From: JBMZCV01 sp049613665
GTDB lineage: Bacteria > Bacteroidota > Bacteroidia > Chitinophagales > UBA2359
DNA: 47,274 nt
Assembly (NCBI GenBank): GCA_049613665.1
Contig: JBMZCV010000014.1
Coordinates: forward strand, 1 to 47,274
Direction of reading: 5' to 3'
Part shown: positions 36,519 to 44,077 of the stretch, one piece after another
Layout of the letters: the number at the start of each line of letters is the position of its first letter
Position numbering within the stretch: the first letter of the stretch is position 1
Notes under the pieces: generated by a model
Told to the model about the DNA's origin: nothing
What the model saw: the letters and a program-made list of their open reading frames with translations, nothing else
The model's database searches: none
Translations under genes and position numbers: made by a program

Positions 36519-36623
36519 TTAGTCAAACATTAAAAATAAATTGCCTTTTTATGAGAGCTAACACACTCATTATCAATGCGTTAGTTATTCAAATAGGTTA
36601 TATTAATTAGTGCTTGGCACTTA
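36519..36623 (-). repeat. Rep-A copy I (about 105 bp) inside the cox operon
   Basis: Minus-orientation copy. Read on the plus strand it shows GAGCTAACACACTCATTATC, AATGCGTTAGTTATTC and the end AGTGCTTGGCACTTA, which stops ten bases before the ATG at 36634. It is closest to copy D at 4771. It fills most of the 152-bp gap between ctaB and the next gene, so it is transcribed in the operon mRNA. Confidence 0.8.
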
Positions 36624-36633
36624 AAGAAAAAAA

Positions 36634-37230
36634 ATGAGTACTTTGTCAGGAGCGAAAAAAAATAGAATTCACCCAAAAATGTTCCTACTTTGGCTAGGAA
36701 TAGGCAGCATCATAATGATGTTTGCAGGGCTAACGAGTGCATATATTGTGCGAGAAGCAGCAGGAAATTGGGTATATTTCAAACTACCTGATTTATTTAA
36801 TATTAGCACTCTAGTTGTTATTTTGAGTAGCATAACTTTAGTTTTGGCCTCAAAATCAATTAAAAAACAAAATCAAAAAGCATATAGAAATTGGCTTGGT
36901 TTAACTTTAATCTTAGGAATAGCCTTTCTTATATTGCAATATGAGGGTTGGAAAGAACTAACTCGTACAGGAATTTTATTAAATGGTAATCCATCTGGTT
37001 CATTCTTATATGTTATATCGGGCATTCATGCCTTACACATTCTTGGAGGTGTTTTATTTTTATTGATTTTCTTTATAAAATCACTATTCAAGCCAAATCC
37101 TGTGCAAGAACTTTTGGACGAAATTAATCCAGATAAATATTTAAATATCGGCTTATTGAGCGTTTATTGGCATTTTGTCGATGTTTTATGGATTTATTTA
37201 TTTGCTTTTTTTCTTTCTTTTCAGCAATAA
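36634..37230 (+). CDS. Cytochrome c oxidase subunit III-like protein (first, short)
   Basis: A 198-aa membrane protein of the heme-copper oxidase subunit III family. Five hydrophobic helices are visible (MFLLWLGIGSIIMMFAGLTS, LFNISTLVVILSSITLVLAS, WLGLTLILGIAFLILQ, ALHILGGVLFLLIFFI, LLSVYWHFVDVLWIYLFAF). SGIHALHILGGV and YWHFVDVLWIYLF are the family motifs. It is followed 126 bp later by a second, more canonical COX3 protein; such pairs are common in Bacteroidota cox clusters. No metal sites are expected in this subunit. Its translation start sits ten bases after the Rep-A end, so the ribosome-binding region overlaps the repeat's border. Confidence 0.9.
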   Translation: MSTLSGAKKNRIHPKMFLLWLGIGSIIMMFAGLTSAYIVREAAGNWVYFKLPDLFNISTLVVILSSITLVLASKSIKKQNQKAYRNWLGLTLILGIAFLILQYEGWKELTRTGILLNGNPSGSFLYVISGIHALHILGGVLFLLIFFIKSLFKPNPVQELLDEINPDKYLNIGLLSVYWHFVDVLWIYLFAFFLSFQQ

Positions 37231-37356
37231 GGTCTTTCTTTTAGACTAAAAAATAATTTAAAATACATTAAATAGCTGCGAAAAGCGGTGCTATATACTT
37301 GGTAAATGAAAATTTTACCTAACTTAGTAGCTACAACTGTTAAATTTCAATAATAG

Positions 37357-38040
37357 ATGGCAACAGATACAATAACAGCAAATGTAAATGAGCGTGAACT
37401 TTGGGAAGGTGGACACTCGCCTTTTAAAGTAAGCTATGGCAAACTCATGATGTGGTACTTCTTAGTATCAGATGCCTTTACATTCTCGGCTTTTCTTATC
37501 TCGTACGGAACTATCCGTTTTAGCAGTCCAAGTTGGGCTGACCCAAACCATGTATTCAATGCTATGCCGTTTTTACATGGCTGGGATATACCACTTGGTT
37601 TTGTGAGTATAATGACTTTTATCCTTATTTTGAGTAGCGTCTTTGTGGTGCGTGCTGTACAAGAAGGACATATGATGAACAAAAAAGGAGTCATGTTCTG
37701 GATGTTTCTCGGAATAATTGGCGGTGCAGCTTTCTTAGGTTGTCAGGCTTGGGAGTGGCATCACTTAATAACGGGAGCTTCGCACGGACATGGTATGACC
37801 ACAAATATGAATACTTTTGGTGCACCCATTGCATTTGGGCAACTCTTTTTCGTTATTACTGGCTTTCACGGCTTTCATGTTTTTAGCGGTGTTTTGATTA
37901 ATATTATCATCTTTATTCAAGCATGGCGTGGCGTATATGAAAGGCGAGGACATTATGAAATGGTCGAAAAAGTAGGCTTATATTGGCACTTTGTAGATTT
38001 AGTTTGGGTATTCGTATTCTTAGCTTTCTATCTACTATAA
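37357..38040 (+). CDS. ctaE: Cytochrome c oxidase subunit III
   Basis: Second COX3-family protein, 227 aa, with five to six helices. It carries WYFLVSDAFTFSAFLISYGT at the start, FLGCQAWEWHHLI, TGFHGFHVFSGVLINIIIFI and YWHFVDLVWVFVFLAFYLL, the strongly conserved C-terminal motif of the family. A short His-containing loop (ASHGHGMTTNMN) resembles the loops of related quinol/cytochrome oxidases. The subunit stabilises subunit I and helps supply protons. It sits between the shorter COX3-like gene and the subunit IV gene. Confidence 0.94.
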   Translation: MATDTITANVNERELWEGGHSPFKVSYGKLMMWYFLVSDAFTFSAFLISYGTIRFSSPSWADPNHVFNAMPFLHGWDIPLGFVSIMTFILILSSVFVVRAVQEGHMMNKKGVMFWMFLGIIGGAAFLGCQAWEWHHLITGASHGHGMTTNMNTFGAPIAFGQLFFVITGFHGFHVFSGVLINIIIFIQAWRGVYERRGHYEMVEKVGLYWHFVDLVWVFVFLAFYLL

Positions 38041-38171
38041 AAAAAGAACTGTATCATTAGAACTTTTTAGACTTTGACAAGCTGTTTTTTATGAAAAATG
38101 CAATTAAAAAAACAGCCTATTAAGTTTGAATACAGAAATATAAATTAAAAAAACGTAAAAATCCTAATAAA

Positions 38172-38582
38172 ATGGCACATGGTCTTGATATAGAAACATA
38201 CAAACAACAGGTAAGTGGGGTTTGGAGAGCAACTTTATGGTTGTCTATTATCACAGTTGTTGAGGTTGCGGCAGCATTAATTTGGATTTGGGTATTGTTT
38301 CCAGATGGCGGCGGCCCAAGAATGTTGTTGAATACATTTTTTATTATGGCGAGTTTGCTAAAAGCATTTTTCATTGTCGGTGAATTTATGCACATGAAAT
38401 ACGAAACTCGTGCTTTAGCCTTAACAGTTCTTGTTCCAACAGTCTTTCTTATTTGGTTTATCATTGCTTTCCTTTGGGAAGGTGCAGAATGGATGAACAA
38501 TAGGGAAATGTGGGACGTAATTATTGAACAAGGCTCGGCAGGTCATGGACACGAAAGCGGTGGACATGGTGGCGGACACTAA
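38172..38582 (+). CDS. Cytochrome c oxidase subunit IV family protein
   Basis: A small 136-aa membrane protein with three helices (LWLSIITVVEVAAALIWIWV, TFFIMASLLKAFFIVGEFMH, LTVLVPTVFLIWFIIAFLWE). The order of helices and the FIVGEFMHMKYE motif match the prokaryotic COX4 family (CyoD/CtaF-like). The C-terminus ends in GHGHESGGHGGGH, again a His/Gly tail like those of ActB and CoxA. It is the last gene before the hairpin at 38661-38709 and probably ends the main operon. Its role is likely assembly or stability of the oxidase. Confidence 0.88.
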   Translation: MAHGLDIETYKQQVSGVWRATLWLSIITVVEVAAALIWIWVLFPDGGGPRMLLNTFFIMASLLKAFFIVGEFMHMKYETRALALTVLVPTVFLIWFIIAFLWEGAEWMNNREMWDVIIEQGSAGHGHESGGHGGGH

Positions 38583-38660
38583 TACTGCCAACACACTAGC
38601 GAAAAACGCTATATGTTATCAATCTAAAAAACAACAAAAAACTATTTTGTTGTCTTAAAC

Positions 38661-38709
38661 AAATACGCTATTAATAAGTTTCTTAATTGAACATATTAAT
38701 AGCGTATTT
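38661..38709 (+). terminator. Hairpin terminator at the end of the act-cox operon
   Basis: Perfect 16-bp arms AAATACGCTATTAATA (38661-38676) and TATTAATAGCGTATTT (38694-38709) with a 17-nt loop, followed by TGCTTTTT. It separates the oxidase structural genes from the SCO/DUF420 pair. Confidence 0.7.
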
Positions 38710-38742
38710 TGCTTTTTATCAAACTATTAAATACTAAATGCC

Positions 38743-39504
38743 ATGAATAGCCGAATGTTAGGTTTTTTTATTGCCATTATTATTCCTGTGGGTTTCTTTC
38801 TATTTTTTGACCATTGCGACTTTTTCAATGTGTTGGGAAGACAAAACAGACCAATTTTAAAACGCTATTTTCCATTAGCAGCCGATGAAAAACAAGATAA
38901 TAGCATTGTTGTGAAAGATACCACTTATCACACAATACCTCCTTTCAAATTTTTGGCTCATACAGGAGATTCGATAACGAATGAAACTTTTAAAGATAAA
39001 ATCCTTATCGCTGACTTTTTCTTTACCAACTGTCCAGGTATATGCCCAAAAATGACCTCACAGTTAAGAAGAGTACAATCTGAATTTCGAGAAGATGATG
39101 ATTTGCGTTTTTTATCGCACACAGTCGACCCTGAAAGAGACGATGCCGAAACTTTGGCTACTTATGCCAAAATGTTTGAAGCCGACGATGAAAAATGGTT
39201 TTTTGTGACAGGAGAAAAACCGATTTTGTATGAACAAGCACGAAAAGGCTATTTCATTACAGCTACTGAAGGCGATGGCGGCCCCGAAGACTTTGTGCAT
39301 AGCGAAAAACTCGTTTTAGTAGATAAAGACCAAATTATTAGAGGCTACTATGATGGCACAGACTCAAGCGATGTCAATCAAATGATGGTTGATATTAAAA
39401 TCTTGGGCTTAGAATATAATAAAGGCGGCCGTCCAGAGCTTATTTTGGACAGAGAAAAGGCAGCTAAAAATGCAGAAAAATTAAACAAGCAAAATTCAAA
39501 ATAA
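38743..39504 (+). CDS. SCO1/SenC family copper chaperone
   Basis: Delivers or reduces copper for the CuA site of cytochrome c oxidase. The 253-aa protein has an N-terminal membrane anchor (MLGFFIAIIIPVGFFLFF), then a thioredoxin-like domain with the copper motif CPGIC (Cys97 and Cys101) and the partner histidine His186 in EDFVHSEKLVLVD. TVDPERDDAETLATYAKMF is also typical of the family. The C-terminal ~25 residues are Lys/Asn-rich. Its stop codon overlaps the start of the next gene by one base (TAATG), so the two are translationally coupled. It stands just after the operon terminator. Confidence 0.94.
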   Translation: MNSRMLGFFIAIIIPVGFFLFFDHCDFFNVLGRQNRPILKRYFPLAADEKQDNSIVVKDTTYHTIPPFKFLAHTGDSITNETFKDKILIADFFFTNCPGICPKMTSQLRRVQSEFREDDDLRFLSHTVDPERDDAETLATYAKMFEADDEKWFFVTGEKPILYEQARKGYFITATEGDGGPEDFVHSEKLVLVDKDQIIRGYYDGTDSSDVNQMMVDIKILGLEYNKGGRPELILDREKAAKNAEKLNKQNSK

Positions 39505-40046
39505 TGAAGGACAACTTACAAACTATAAAAAGTAATACTTGGGAAAAAATAATTGTAGGCGTTTCGATTGCAATACCTGCTTTGATAGCTATTTTATTTA
39601 AAGTTCAGCCACTCAATACTGAATTACCTTTCGATGTGCATTTATTGCCAAAACTACATGCACTCATCAATGCGACTGTTACGGTTTTGCTCTTGTTGAG
39701 TATGTATTTCATCAAAAATAAAAACATCAAAGCTCACAAACTTTGCAATATTACAGCTTTAGTATTGTCGGCAATGTTTCTAGTGTCTTATGTTACTTAT
39801 CACTCGCTTACCGAAGCCACTTCTTTTGGTGGTGAAGGCGTAATAAAATACATTTATTTTTTCATATTGATTACACATATCATTTTGGCAGCACTCATTT
39901 TGCCATTTATACTATTCACTTTTTTGCGAGCTTTTACAGCCAATTTTGAGCAACATCGCAAAATAGCTAGATGGACGTGGCCGCTTTGGCTATATGTTTC
40001 TATCACAGGTGTATTGGTGTATTTGATGATTTCGCCTTATTATTAG
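39504..40046 (+). CDS. DUF420 family membrane protein (CtaM-like)
   Basis: A 180-aa protein with about five membrane helices (IIVGVSIAIPALIAILF, LHALINATVTVLLLLSMYFI, ITALVLSAMFLVSYVTYHSL, YFFILITHIILAALILPFIL, WPLWLYVSITGVLVYLMIS). KLHALINATV and YVTYHSLTE with KYIYFFILITHIILA are DUF420 signatures. Relatives in Firmicutes (CtaM) are needed for aa3 oxidase assembly, and the one-base overlap with the SCO gene supports the same role here. The conserved histidines in helices 2, 3 and 4 could hold a cofactor or metal; that is inference. Confidence 0.9.
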   Translation: MKDNLQTIKSNTWEKIIVGVSIAIPALIAILFKVQPLNTELPFDVHLLPKLHALINATVTVLLLLSMYFIKNKNIKAHKLCNITALVLSAMFLVSYVTYHSLTEATSFGGEGVIKYIYFFILITHIILAALILPFILFTFLRAFTANFEQHRKIARWTWPLWLYVSITGVLVYLMISPYY

Positions 40047-40109
40047 AGCAAACAAGTTACGAAAATAAAACACTAGGAACTACTTTGTTTTCGTAGCTGT
40101 TATTCTATT

Positions 40110-40216
40110 TAAGTAGTCGTTCAGAAGTTTTTGGGCATTTCAGAACAAGATAATACCTTGATTGTCAATGCGTTAGCAACTAAGCGAATGATTTGTTAAA
40201 TAGTACCTGGTACTTA
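40110..40216 (-). repeat. Rep-A copy J (107 bp)
   Basis: Minus orientation. On the plus strand it begins TAAGTAGTCGTTCAGAAG, carries TCAATGCGTTAGCAACTAAG and ends AGTACCTGGTACTTA, 16 bp before the DUF3667 start codon. The AGTACCTGGTACT end has compensating changes relative to AGTGCTTGGCACT, so the stem is preserved while the sequence changes. TTAA is present just outside both ends. Confidence 0.8.
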
Positions 40217-40232
40217 AATAATAGCATAAATT

Positions 40233-41306
40233 ATGGCAGAATGTTTGAATTGTGAGAAGAAAATTGACGAAGAAGATAAATTTTGTGTGCATTGCGGACA
40301 AAAAGTTAAAACCAATATTTTAAGTTTATCGGCTATTATTAGCGATTTTTTTTCAAACCTTTTTAATATAGAAACAAAAATATGGCGTACATTTCGTGAT
40401 ATTTGGATTCCGAGCAAGCTTACGAAAGCCTTTGTGCAAGGAAAAAGAACGAAATATTATAATCCACTACGCATATTTCTTATCGTTCTTTTCACATTTT
40501 TTACTTTATTTCTGTCTCAGGTAAAAGAAGGAATAGAGCAATTAAATGAAATTTCTGTGTTTCAGGAAAAAAAAATATGGACAAAAGATTTAGCTGCTCG
40601 TTTCGATAGCATTGCTGTGGCTAGTGAAATGCCTACTGATACGTTAGAAAAATTTAAAGCCACATTATTTGAAATAGAGGAAAAAACGCTCAGTAGCGAT
40701 ACATTGTCAACTGCCACTGATAGCATTTCATTGCAAGAGCAGGTTTTAGAAGACCTAAATATAGAAGATAACATTTCAATAACTAATAATAGAGGCACAT
40801 TTTCGTTTGATTGGAACGACCTTTTTGCACTTTCCAACGAGGAATTATTGAAAAAATATAGTGATGGCAACCGTTGGAAAGATTTAGTCATGACACAAAT
40901 TCAGAAAGTAGTAAAGAATTTGAGTTCTTCTATCAAGTTTTTTCTTGGAAATGGCACATGGGCATTGATTGCAGTCATTTTGTTGCTAGGAGCTTTTTTC
41001 AAATTGTTATATATAAGACATGATTATTGCTATGCCGAGCATTTCATTTTCCACTTATACGGACACACCAGAATGCTACTTTTTGCTTTACTCATCATTA
41101 TGTTCGAATATTTAGGCTTTGCAGGCTCGTGGCTATCTATTTGGCTATTTCTGGGCTTGATTTATTTGTATTGGAGCATGCTCGCCTATTACAAACAATC
41201 GAAAAGCAAAACTCTCTTAAAATTTGTTTTAACTCTATTTGCTTATATTTCTTTTCTATTTTTCTGTTCCATGCTGATATTAGGAGTTTCTTTTATCGTA
41301 TTCTAA
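40233..41306 (+). CDS. DUF3667 family membrane protein with N-terminal zinc ribbon
   Basis: A 357-aa protein of unknown function. The N-terminus is a zinc-ribbon-like motif, ECLNCEKKIDEEDKFCVHCG (Cys4, Cys7, Cys18, Cys21), followed by SDFFSNLFNIETKIWRTFRD and KAFVQGKRTKYYNPLRIFLI, the DUF3667 signature. One hydrophobic segment follows (LRIFLIVLFTFFTLFL), then a charged soluble region (~residues 95-235), then four C-terminal membrane helices (ALIAVILLLGAFFKLLYI, MLLFALLIIMFEYLGFA, WLSIWLFLGLIYLYW, FVLTLFAYISFLFFCSML). It is widespread in Bacteroidota without a known role. It lies between Rep-A copies J and K and has no clear operon partner. Confidence 0.85.
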   Translation: MAECLNCEKKIDEEDKFCVHCGQKVKTNILSLSAIISDFFSNLFNIETKIWRTFRDIWIPSKLTKAFVQGKRTKYYNPLRIFLIVLFTFFTLFLSQVKEGIEQLNEISVFQEKKIWTKDLAARFDSIAVASEMPTDTLEKFKATLFEIEEKTLSSDTLSTATDSISLQEQVLEDLNIEDNISITNNRGTFSFDWNDLFALSNEELLKKYSDGNRWKDLVMTQIQKVVKNLSSSIKFFLGNGTWALIAVILLLGAFFKLLYIRHDYCYAEHFIFHLYGHTRMLLFALLIIMFEYLGFAGSWLSIWLFLGLIYLYWSMLAYYKQSKSKTLLKFVLTLFAYISFLFFCSMLILGVSFIVF

Positions 41307-41334
41307 GCAGCTAAACAAAAATAATATAACAGCT

Positions 41335-41377
41335 CGCTAATAACAGAAACTTTAATGTATTGAATGTTTGGCACTTA
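41335..41377 (-). repeat. Rep-A copy K (degenerate fragment)
   Basis: Only the end GTTTGGCACTTA and a weak CGCTAATAAC core remain. It sits between the DUF3667 gene and the GreA-like gene and overlaps the TTG codon that opens the latter's frame, which supports the later ATG as the true start. Confidence 0.45.
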
Positions 41378-41408
41378 ATTGGACAAAATATTTCCTAAAA
41401 AAATAAAA

Positions 41409-41870
41409 ATGCAAGAAAAACTATCATTAAAACTCAAATTGCAGGAAATTTGCTTGCAACAGCTTACCAAAAATATCGAATTGTTGCAAGAAAGGCTAAA
41501 AACATTGCGAGAATCAAAAAATAGCGAAACAAAAAGTACCGCAGGCGATAAGCATGAAACAGGTAGAGCTATGATTCAGCTAGAAGAAGAAAATACACAT
41601 AAGCGATTGTCGGAAGTGCTGGATACAAAGAATAAATTGGCGAGAATAAACTGTGGAATTATCAAAACAACAGCTCAAAGTGGCAGTATTGTGATAACAG
41701 ATAAGGCTAAATATGTTATTTTGGTAGGCATAGGAAAGGTAAAATTGGAAAATACGCTGTACTATTGTGTATCGCAACATTCGCCAATAGCCAAAGTATT
41801 GCTTCAAAAACAGGCTGGCGATGAGTTTGTTTTTAATGGAAAAAAGATAAAGATAAAAGAGGTTTTCTAA
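41409..41870 (+). CDS. GreA/GreB-like protein
   Basis: A 153-aa protein with the two-part plan of Gre transcript cleavage factors: an N-terminal helical hairpin/coiled coil (LKLKLQEICLQQLTKNIELL ... ERLKTLRESKNSETKSTAGD ... ETGRAMIQLEEENTHKRLSE) and a C-terminal beta-rich part (GSIVITDKAKYVILVGIGKV ... QHSPIAKVLLQKQAGDEFVF). SPIAKVLLQKQAGDEF matches the GreA/B C-terminal SP(x)G-type motif. Bacteroidota homologues are often named 3-oxoacyl-ACP synthase by mistake. The frame is open from a TTG at 41379, but that codon lies at the end of a Rep-A fragment and the ATG at 41409 gives a cleaner start. Whether it binds RNA polymerase is untested. Confidence 0.7.
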   Translation: MQEKLSLKLKLQEICLQQLTKNIELLQERLKTLRESKNSETKSTAGDKHETGRAMIQLEEENTHKRLSEVLDTKNKLARINCGIIKTTAQSGSIVITDKAKYVILVGIGKVKLENTLYYCVSQHSPIAKVLLQKQAGDEFVFNGKKIKIKEVF

Positions 41871-42016
41871 AATATATTTTGCAATCGCTCTAAACTTTTT
41901 ATCTAAAAATGCTTGTTTATTAGCAACTAATTCTTATTTTTAAACATTCATACTAAAAAGTAAGCCTAAACTAGCAATAGAACAATAAATTTATTCACTT
42001 TATAAAAAATAAGCTT

Positions 42017-42436
42017 ATGTCACAAAAAAATTACAGAATATTTCTTGTAGATGATGATGTCAAAACGCTGATTATGATAAAACATCACCTTGAAAAAAAA
42101 ATAACATATCCTATTACCGTTAATGTCTTTGCTTATGGTGAAAACTGTTTGGACAGAATAGAGGAACTGCAACCAGACATTATCGTACTCGATTTTTATC
42201 TCAATGCCATTAGAGAAGATGCTCAAACAGGCATAGAGATTTTGAAACAAATCAAAAAAATGAAGCCTGATACAAATGTTATCATGATTTCTGGCCAAGA
42301 AGACATGGAAACTGCTGTTGAGACTATCCGAAATGGAGCGTATGACTACATTATCAAAAACGAAAAAGCGATGCAACGCCTTGAATTAGTTGTCAATAAA
42401 ATTATTTATAACGACCAAAAGGCAAGCGAAGCTTAA
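42017..42436 (+). CDS. Single-domain response regulator (CheY-like)
   Basis: A 139-aa receiver domain with no output domain. Features: acidic pocket VDDD (residues 11-14), phosphoacceptor Asp59 in DIIVLDFYL, serine in MISGQED (about 93) and lysine in YDYIIKNEKA (about 114). The full fold (beta5-alpha5) fits within the protein, so it is not truncated. It presumably acts by protein-protein contact in a phosphorelay or in motility control. No histidine kinase lies nearby. It is immediately followed by the nested Rep-B/Rep-A block. Confidence 0.92.
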   Translation: MSQKNYRIFLVDDDVKTLIMIKHHLEKKITYPITVNVFAYGENCLDRIEELQPDIIVLDFYLNAIREDAQTGIEILKQIKKMKPDTNVIMISGQEDMETAVETIRNGAYDYIIKNEKAMQRLELVVNKIIYNDQKASEA

Positions 42437-42478
42437 ATAAGAGTCATTAGTTATAAATTTTTGTAGAAAAAATAATGG

Positions 42479-42803
42479 CAGCTATTCTCGGTTAAACAAA
42501 AGAAACTTTTTTTGATAGGGGAAATATACTATTTTTCAATTCAAAAGGCCATAAAAACAGAAAATATTGGTCTTCTTAGCCTAAAAAAATAGTATGTTTA
42601 AACTTTTGATAAAAAAAAGTCTTAAAAACTAATTGCTGACACAGGAAAATAAGTAAATGTTTTTTTATAATAAGTAGTTGGACAGAAATAATGATACTTC
42701 TCGTTGAAGCTAACACACTGATTATCAATGCGTTAGCAACGAATCGACCGTTTATTAAATAGTGCTTGGCACTTATTTACTTATTTCAAAGCGAAAATAG
42801 CCG
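42479..42803 (-). repeat. Rep-B copy 3 (about 220 bp without the insert), interrupted by Rep-A
   Basis: Left end AGCTATTCTCGGTTAAACAA, right end TTTCAAAGCGAAAATAGCC, which are the same terminal inverted repeats as copy 2, in the opposite orientation. Core sequences AATATACTATTTTTCAATTC, AATATTGGTCTTCTTAGCC and AATAGTATGTTTAAACTTTT are shared. The flanks AAATAATGG (42470-42478) and AAATAATGA (42804-42812) look like a 9-bp target duplication with one change. Rep-A copy L lies inside the right arm. Confidence 0.85.
42671..42775 (-). repeat. Rep-A copy L (105 bp, near-identical to copy M), nested in Rep-B copy 3
   Basis: On the plus strand it begins TAAGTAGTTGGACAGAAATA and ends AGTGCTTGGCACTTA. 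It differs from copy M (44932-45036, opposite orientation) at 3 of 105 positions by my alignment. The sequence left of it (ATTGCTGACACAGG) and right of it (TTTACTTATTTCAAAGCG) rejoin into Rep-B when compared with copy 2. Confidence 0.9.
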
Positions 42804-42880
42804 AAATAATGACAATAAATAACATACATATAATATGTAATGTTTTTAAATCAACAAAAGCAGCTTTTAATCTAAAAAAC

Positions 42881-42917
42881 AAAAGTGAAAACATCAAATA
42901 TTGACGTTTTCACTTTT
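42881..42917 (-). terminator. Terminator of the alkC-like gene
   Basis: AAAAGTGAAAAC (42881-42892) pairs with GTTTTCACTTTT (42906-42917) around a 13-nt loop; on the minus strand it is followed by a T-rich run. It lies just past the stop of the gene ending at 42922. Confidence 0.65.
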
Positions 42918-42921
42918 TTAT

Positions 42922-44013
42922 TTATGGTTGTATAACATCAAAACTCACATTTTCAAAAGCAACACCATTTACAACAATCGTTAGTTGATGCCGACCAGCA
43001 TAATGTTTGCGTGTCGTAAAATTTTGAAAAGATTGTGAGCGTTTTATCAAGATTTTGCTACCTGCTTCATAGGTTTTTTCTTTTATCTGAAAAATTTTGG
43101 GCGAAGTGTTACCACTTTTTTTCACATAATCTATTCGATATTCTAATCGCAACTTCTGTGAATATGTTGCTATATTTTCTAGAAAAAAAGAAAAATACAA
43201 CTTTTCGCCAATCTGTACGCTTGCTTTTTCTAAAGCCAAATCAAATACTTTGACAAACTCTGTGCTGCCAAAGCCAAATAAACGCAAAGCTTCGGGATTG
43301 GCTTTTTTAAGCAAAGTCCTACAAGCATGTTTCACGAGTTTATCGGTATTTTCGTTGTCGCCATACCAACGTGTTGCTATTTCAATGACTTGTTTAGGCT
43401 GATTTTTGGCTATATCATTCAAATTATTGGCTACACTTCGCCGCACATACTCTGATTCATCATTTTTTAGCAGCTCCAAAATAGGAAAAATTGGTGCTGG
43501 ATTGGCTTTCAAATCTCTCAAAACTCTTCCCCACGGCAACAATGGTCTGCAACCTTCGCTGGCCAAACGCCTCACATGATGGTTTTCATGCTTTGCCCAC
43601 GCCAACATCTGCTGCATCATTTCCGTTGGTCGTGCCTCGATAAATGGACGTACTGCAAATTCCGAGCTGCCATATTGCGTAAAATAAGCGAGTGCAGGAA
43701 TAGAAATTTTCCAGTTTTGCAAGCCATAAGTTTCTACAAAATCTGGAAAAAACATGCCTAAAAACTTATCGGTTTTTGGTGCTACTTTTTTCAAAATTTC
43801 GATAGATTCACTATAATTTGCTGGCAGAATTTCGTGCAAACTTGCTGTAATATGTCGCATTCTTTCTTTTAAGCTTCGAGCTGGCCAAGCTTCATCAAAT
43901 ATCAAAGTCATAAACTTTTCGCTAGGAAAGCTAGGATAAGCTGCTTCAAAATCTCGGCACAACTGCTCGAAAAATGCTAAATTATACCAATCTTTTAGTG
44001 CGGTTGATGTCAT
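42922..44013 (-). CDS. AlkC-like DNA alkylation repair protein with C-terminal Ig-like domain
   Basis: HEAT-repeat DNA glycosylase-type protein, 363 aa, that would remove positively charged alkylated bases. The helical-repeat part spans about residues 1-250, with PALAYFTQYGSSEFAVRPFI, MMQQMLAWAKHENHHVRRLA, SEGCRPLLPWGRVLRDLKAN and SEYVRRSVANNLNDIAKNQP; the REGCRPxLPW-like and RRxVANNLNDI segments are family hallmarks. Residues about 265-363 are beta-rich (KLYFSFFLENIATYSQKLRL ... HYAGRHQLTIVVNGVAFENV), matching the Ig-like domain known on one AlkC subgroup. It is downstream of and probably co-transcribed with the lipoprotein gene at 44078 (64-bp gap). The pair is bracketed by inverted Rep-A copies L and M. 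Confidence 0.85.
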   Translation of the reverse strand: MTSTALKDWYNLAFFEQLCRDFEAAYPSFPSEKFMTLIFDEAWPARSLKERMRHITASLHEILPANYSESIEILKKVAPKTDKFLGMFFPDFVETYGLQNWKISIPALAYFTQYGSSEFAVRPFIEARPTEMMQQMLAWAKHENHHVRRLASEGCRPLLPWGRVLRDLKANPAPIFPILELLKNDESEYVRRSVANNLNDIAKNQPKQVIEIATRWYGDNENTDKLVKHACRTLLKKANPEALRLFGFGSTEFVKVFDLALEKASVQIGEKLYFSFFLENIATYSQKLRLEYRIDYVKKSGNTSPKIFQIKEKTYEAGSKILIKRSQSFQNFTTRKHYAGRHQLTIVVNGVAFENVSFDVIQP

Positions 44014-44077
44014 TTTCTTTTTTTAATTAACAATAAAAAAATAGATTGTTCCTTATGCCTCAAAAATTCCAATATAC

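Larger units (their letters stand above)
42437..42921. other. 485-bp gap filled by Rep-B copy 3 with Rep-A copy L nested inside
   Basis: The stretch consists mainly of Rep-B copy 3 (42479-42803), which is split by Rep-A copy L (42671-42775), followed by the terminator of the minus-strand alkC-like gene (42881-42917). No gene is visible. Confidence 0.75.

Noticed and set aside
41379..41408. TTG start for the GreA-like gene
   Set aside because: Lies at the end of a Rep-A fragment; the ATG at 41409 matches the expected helical start.
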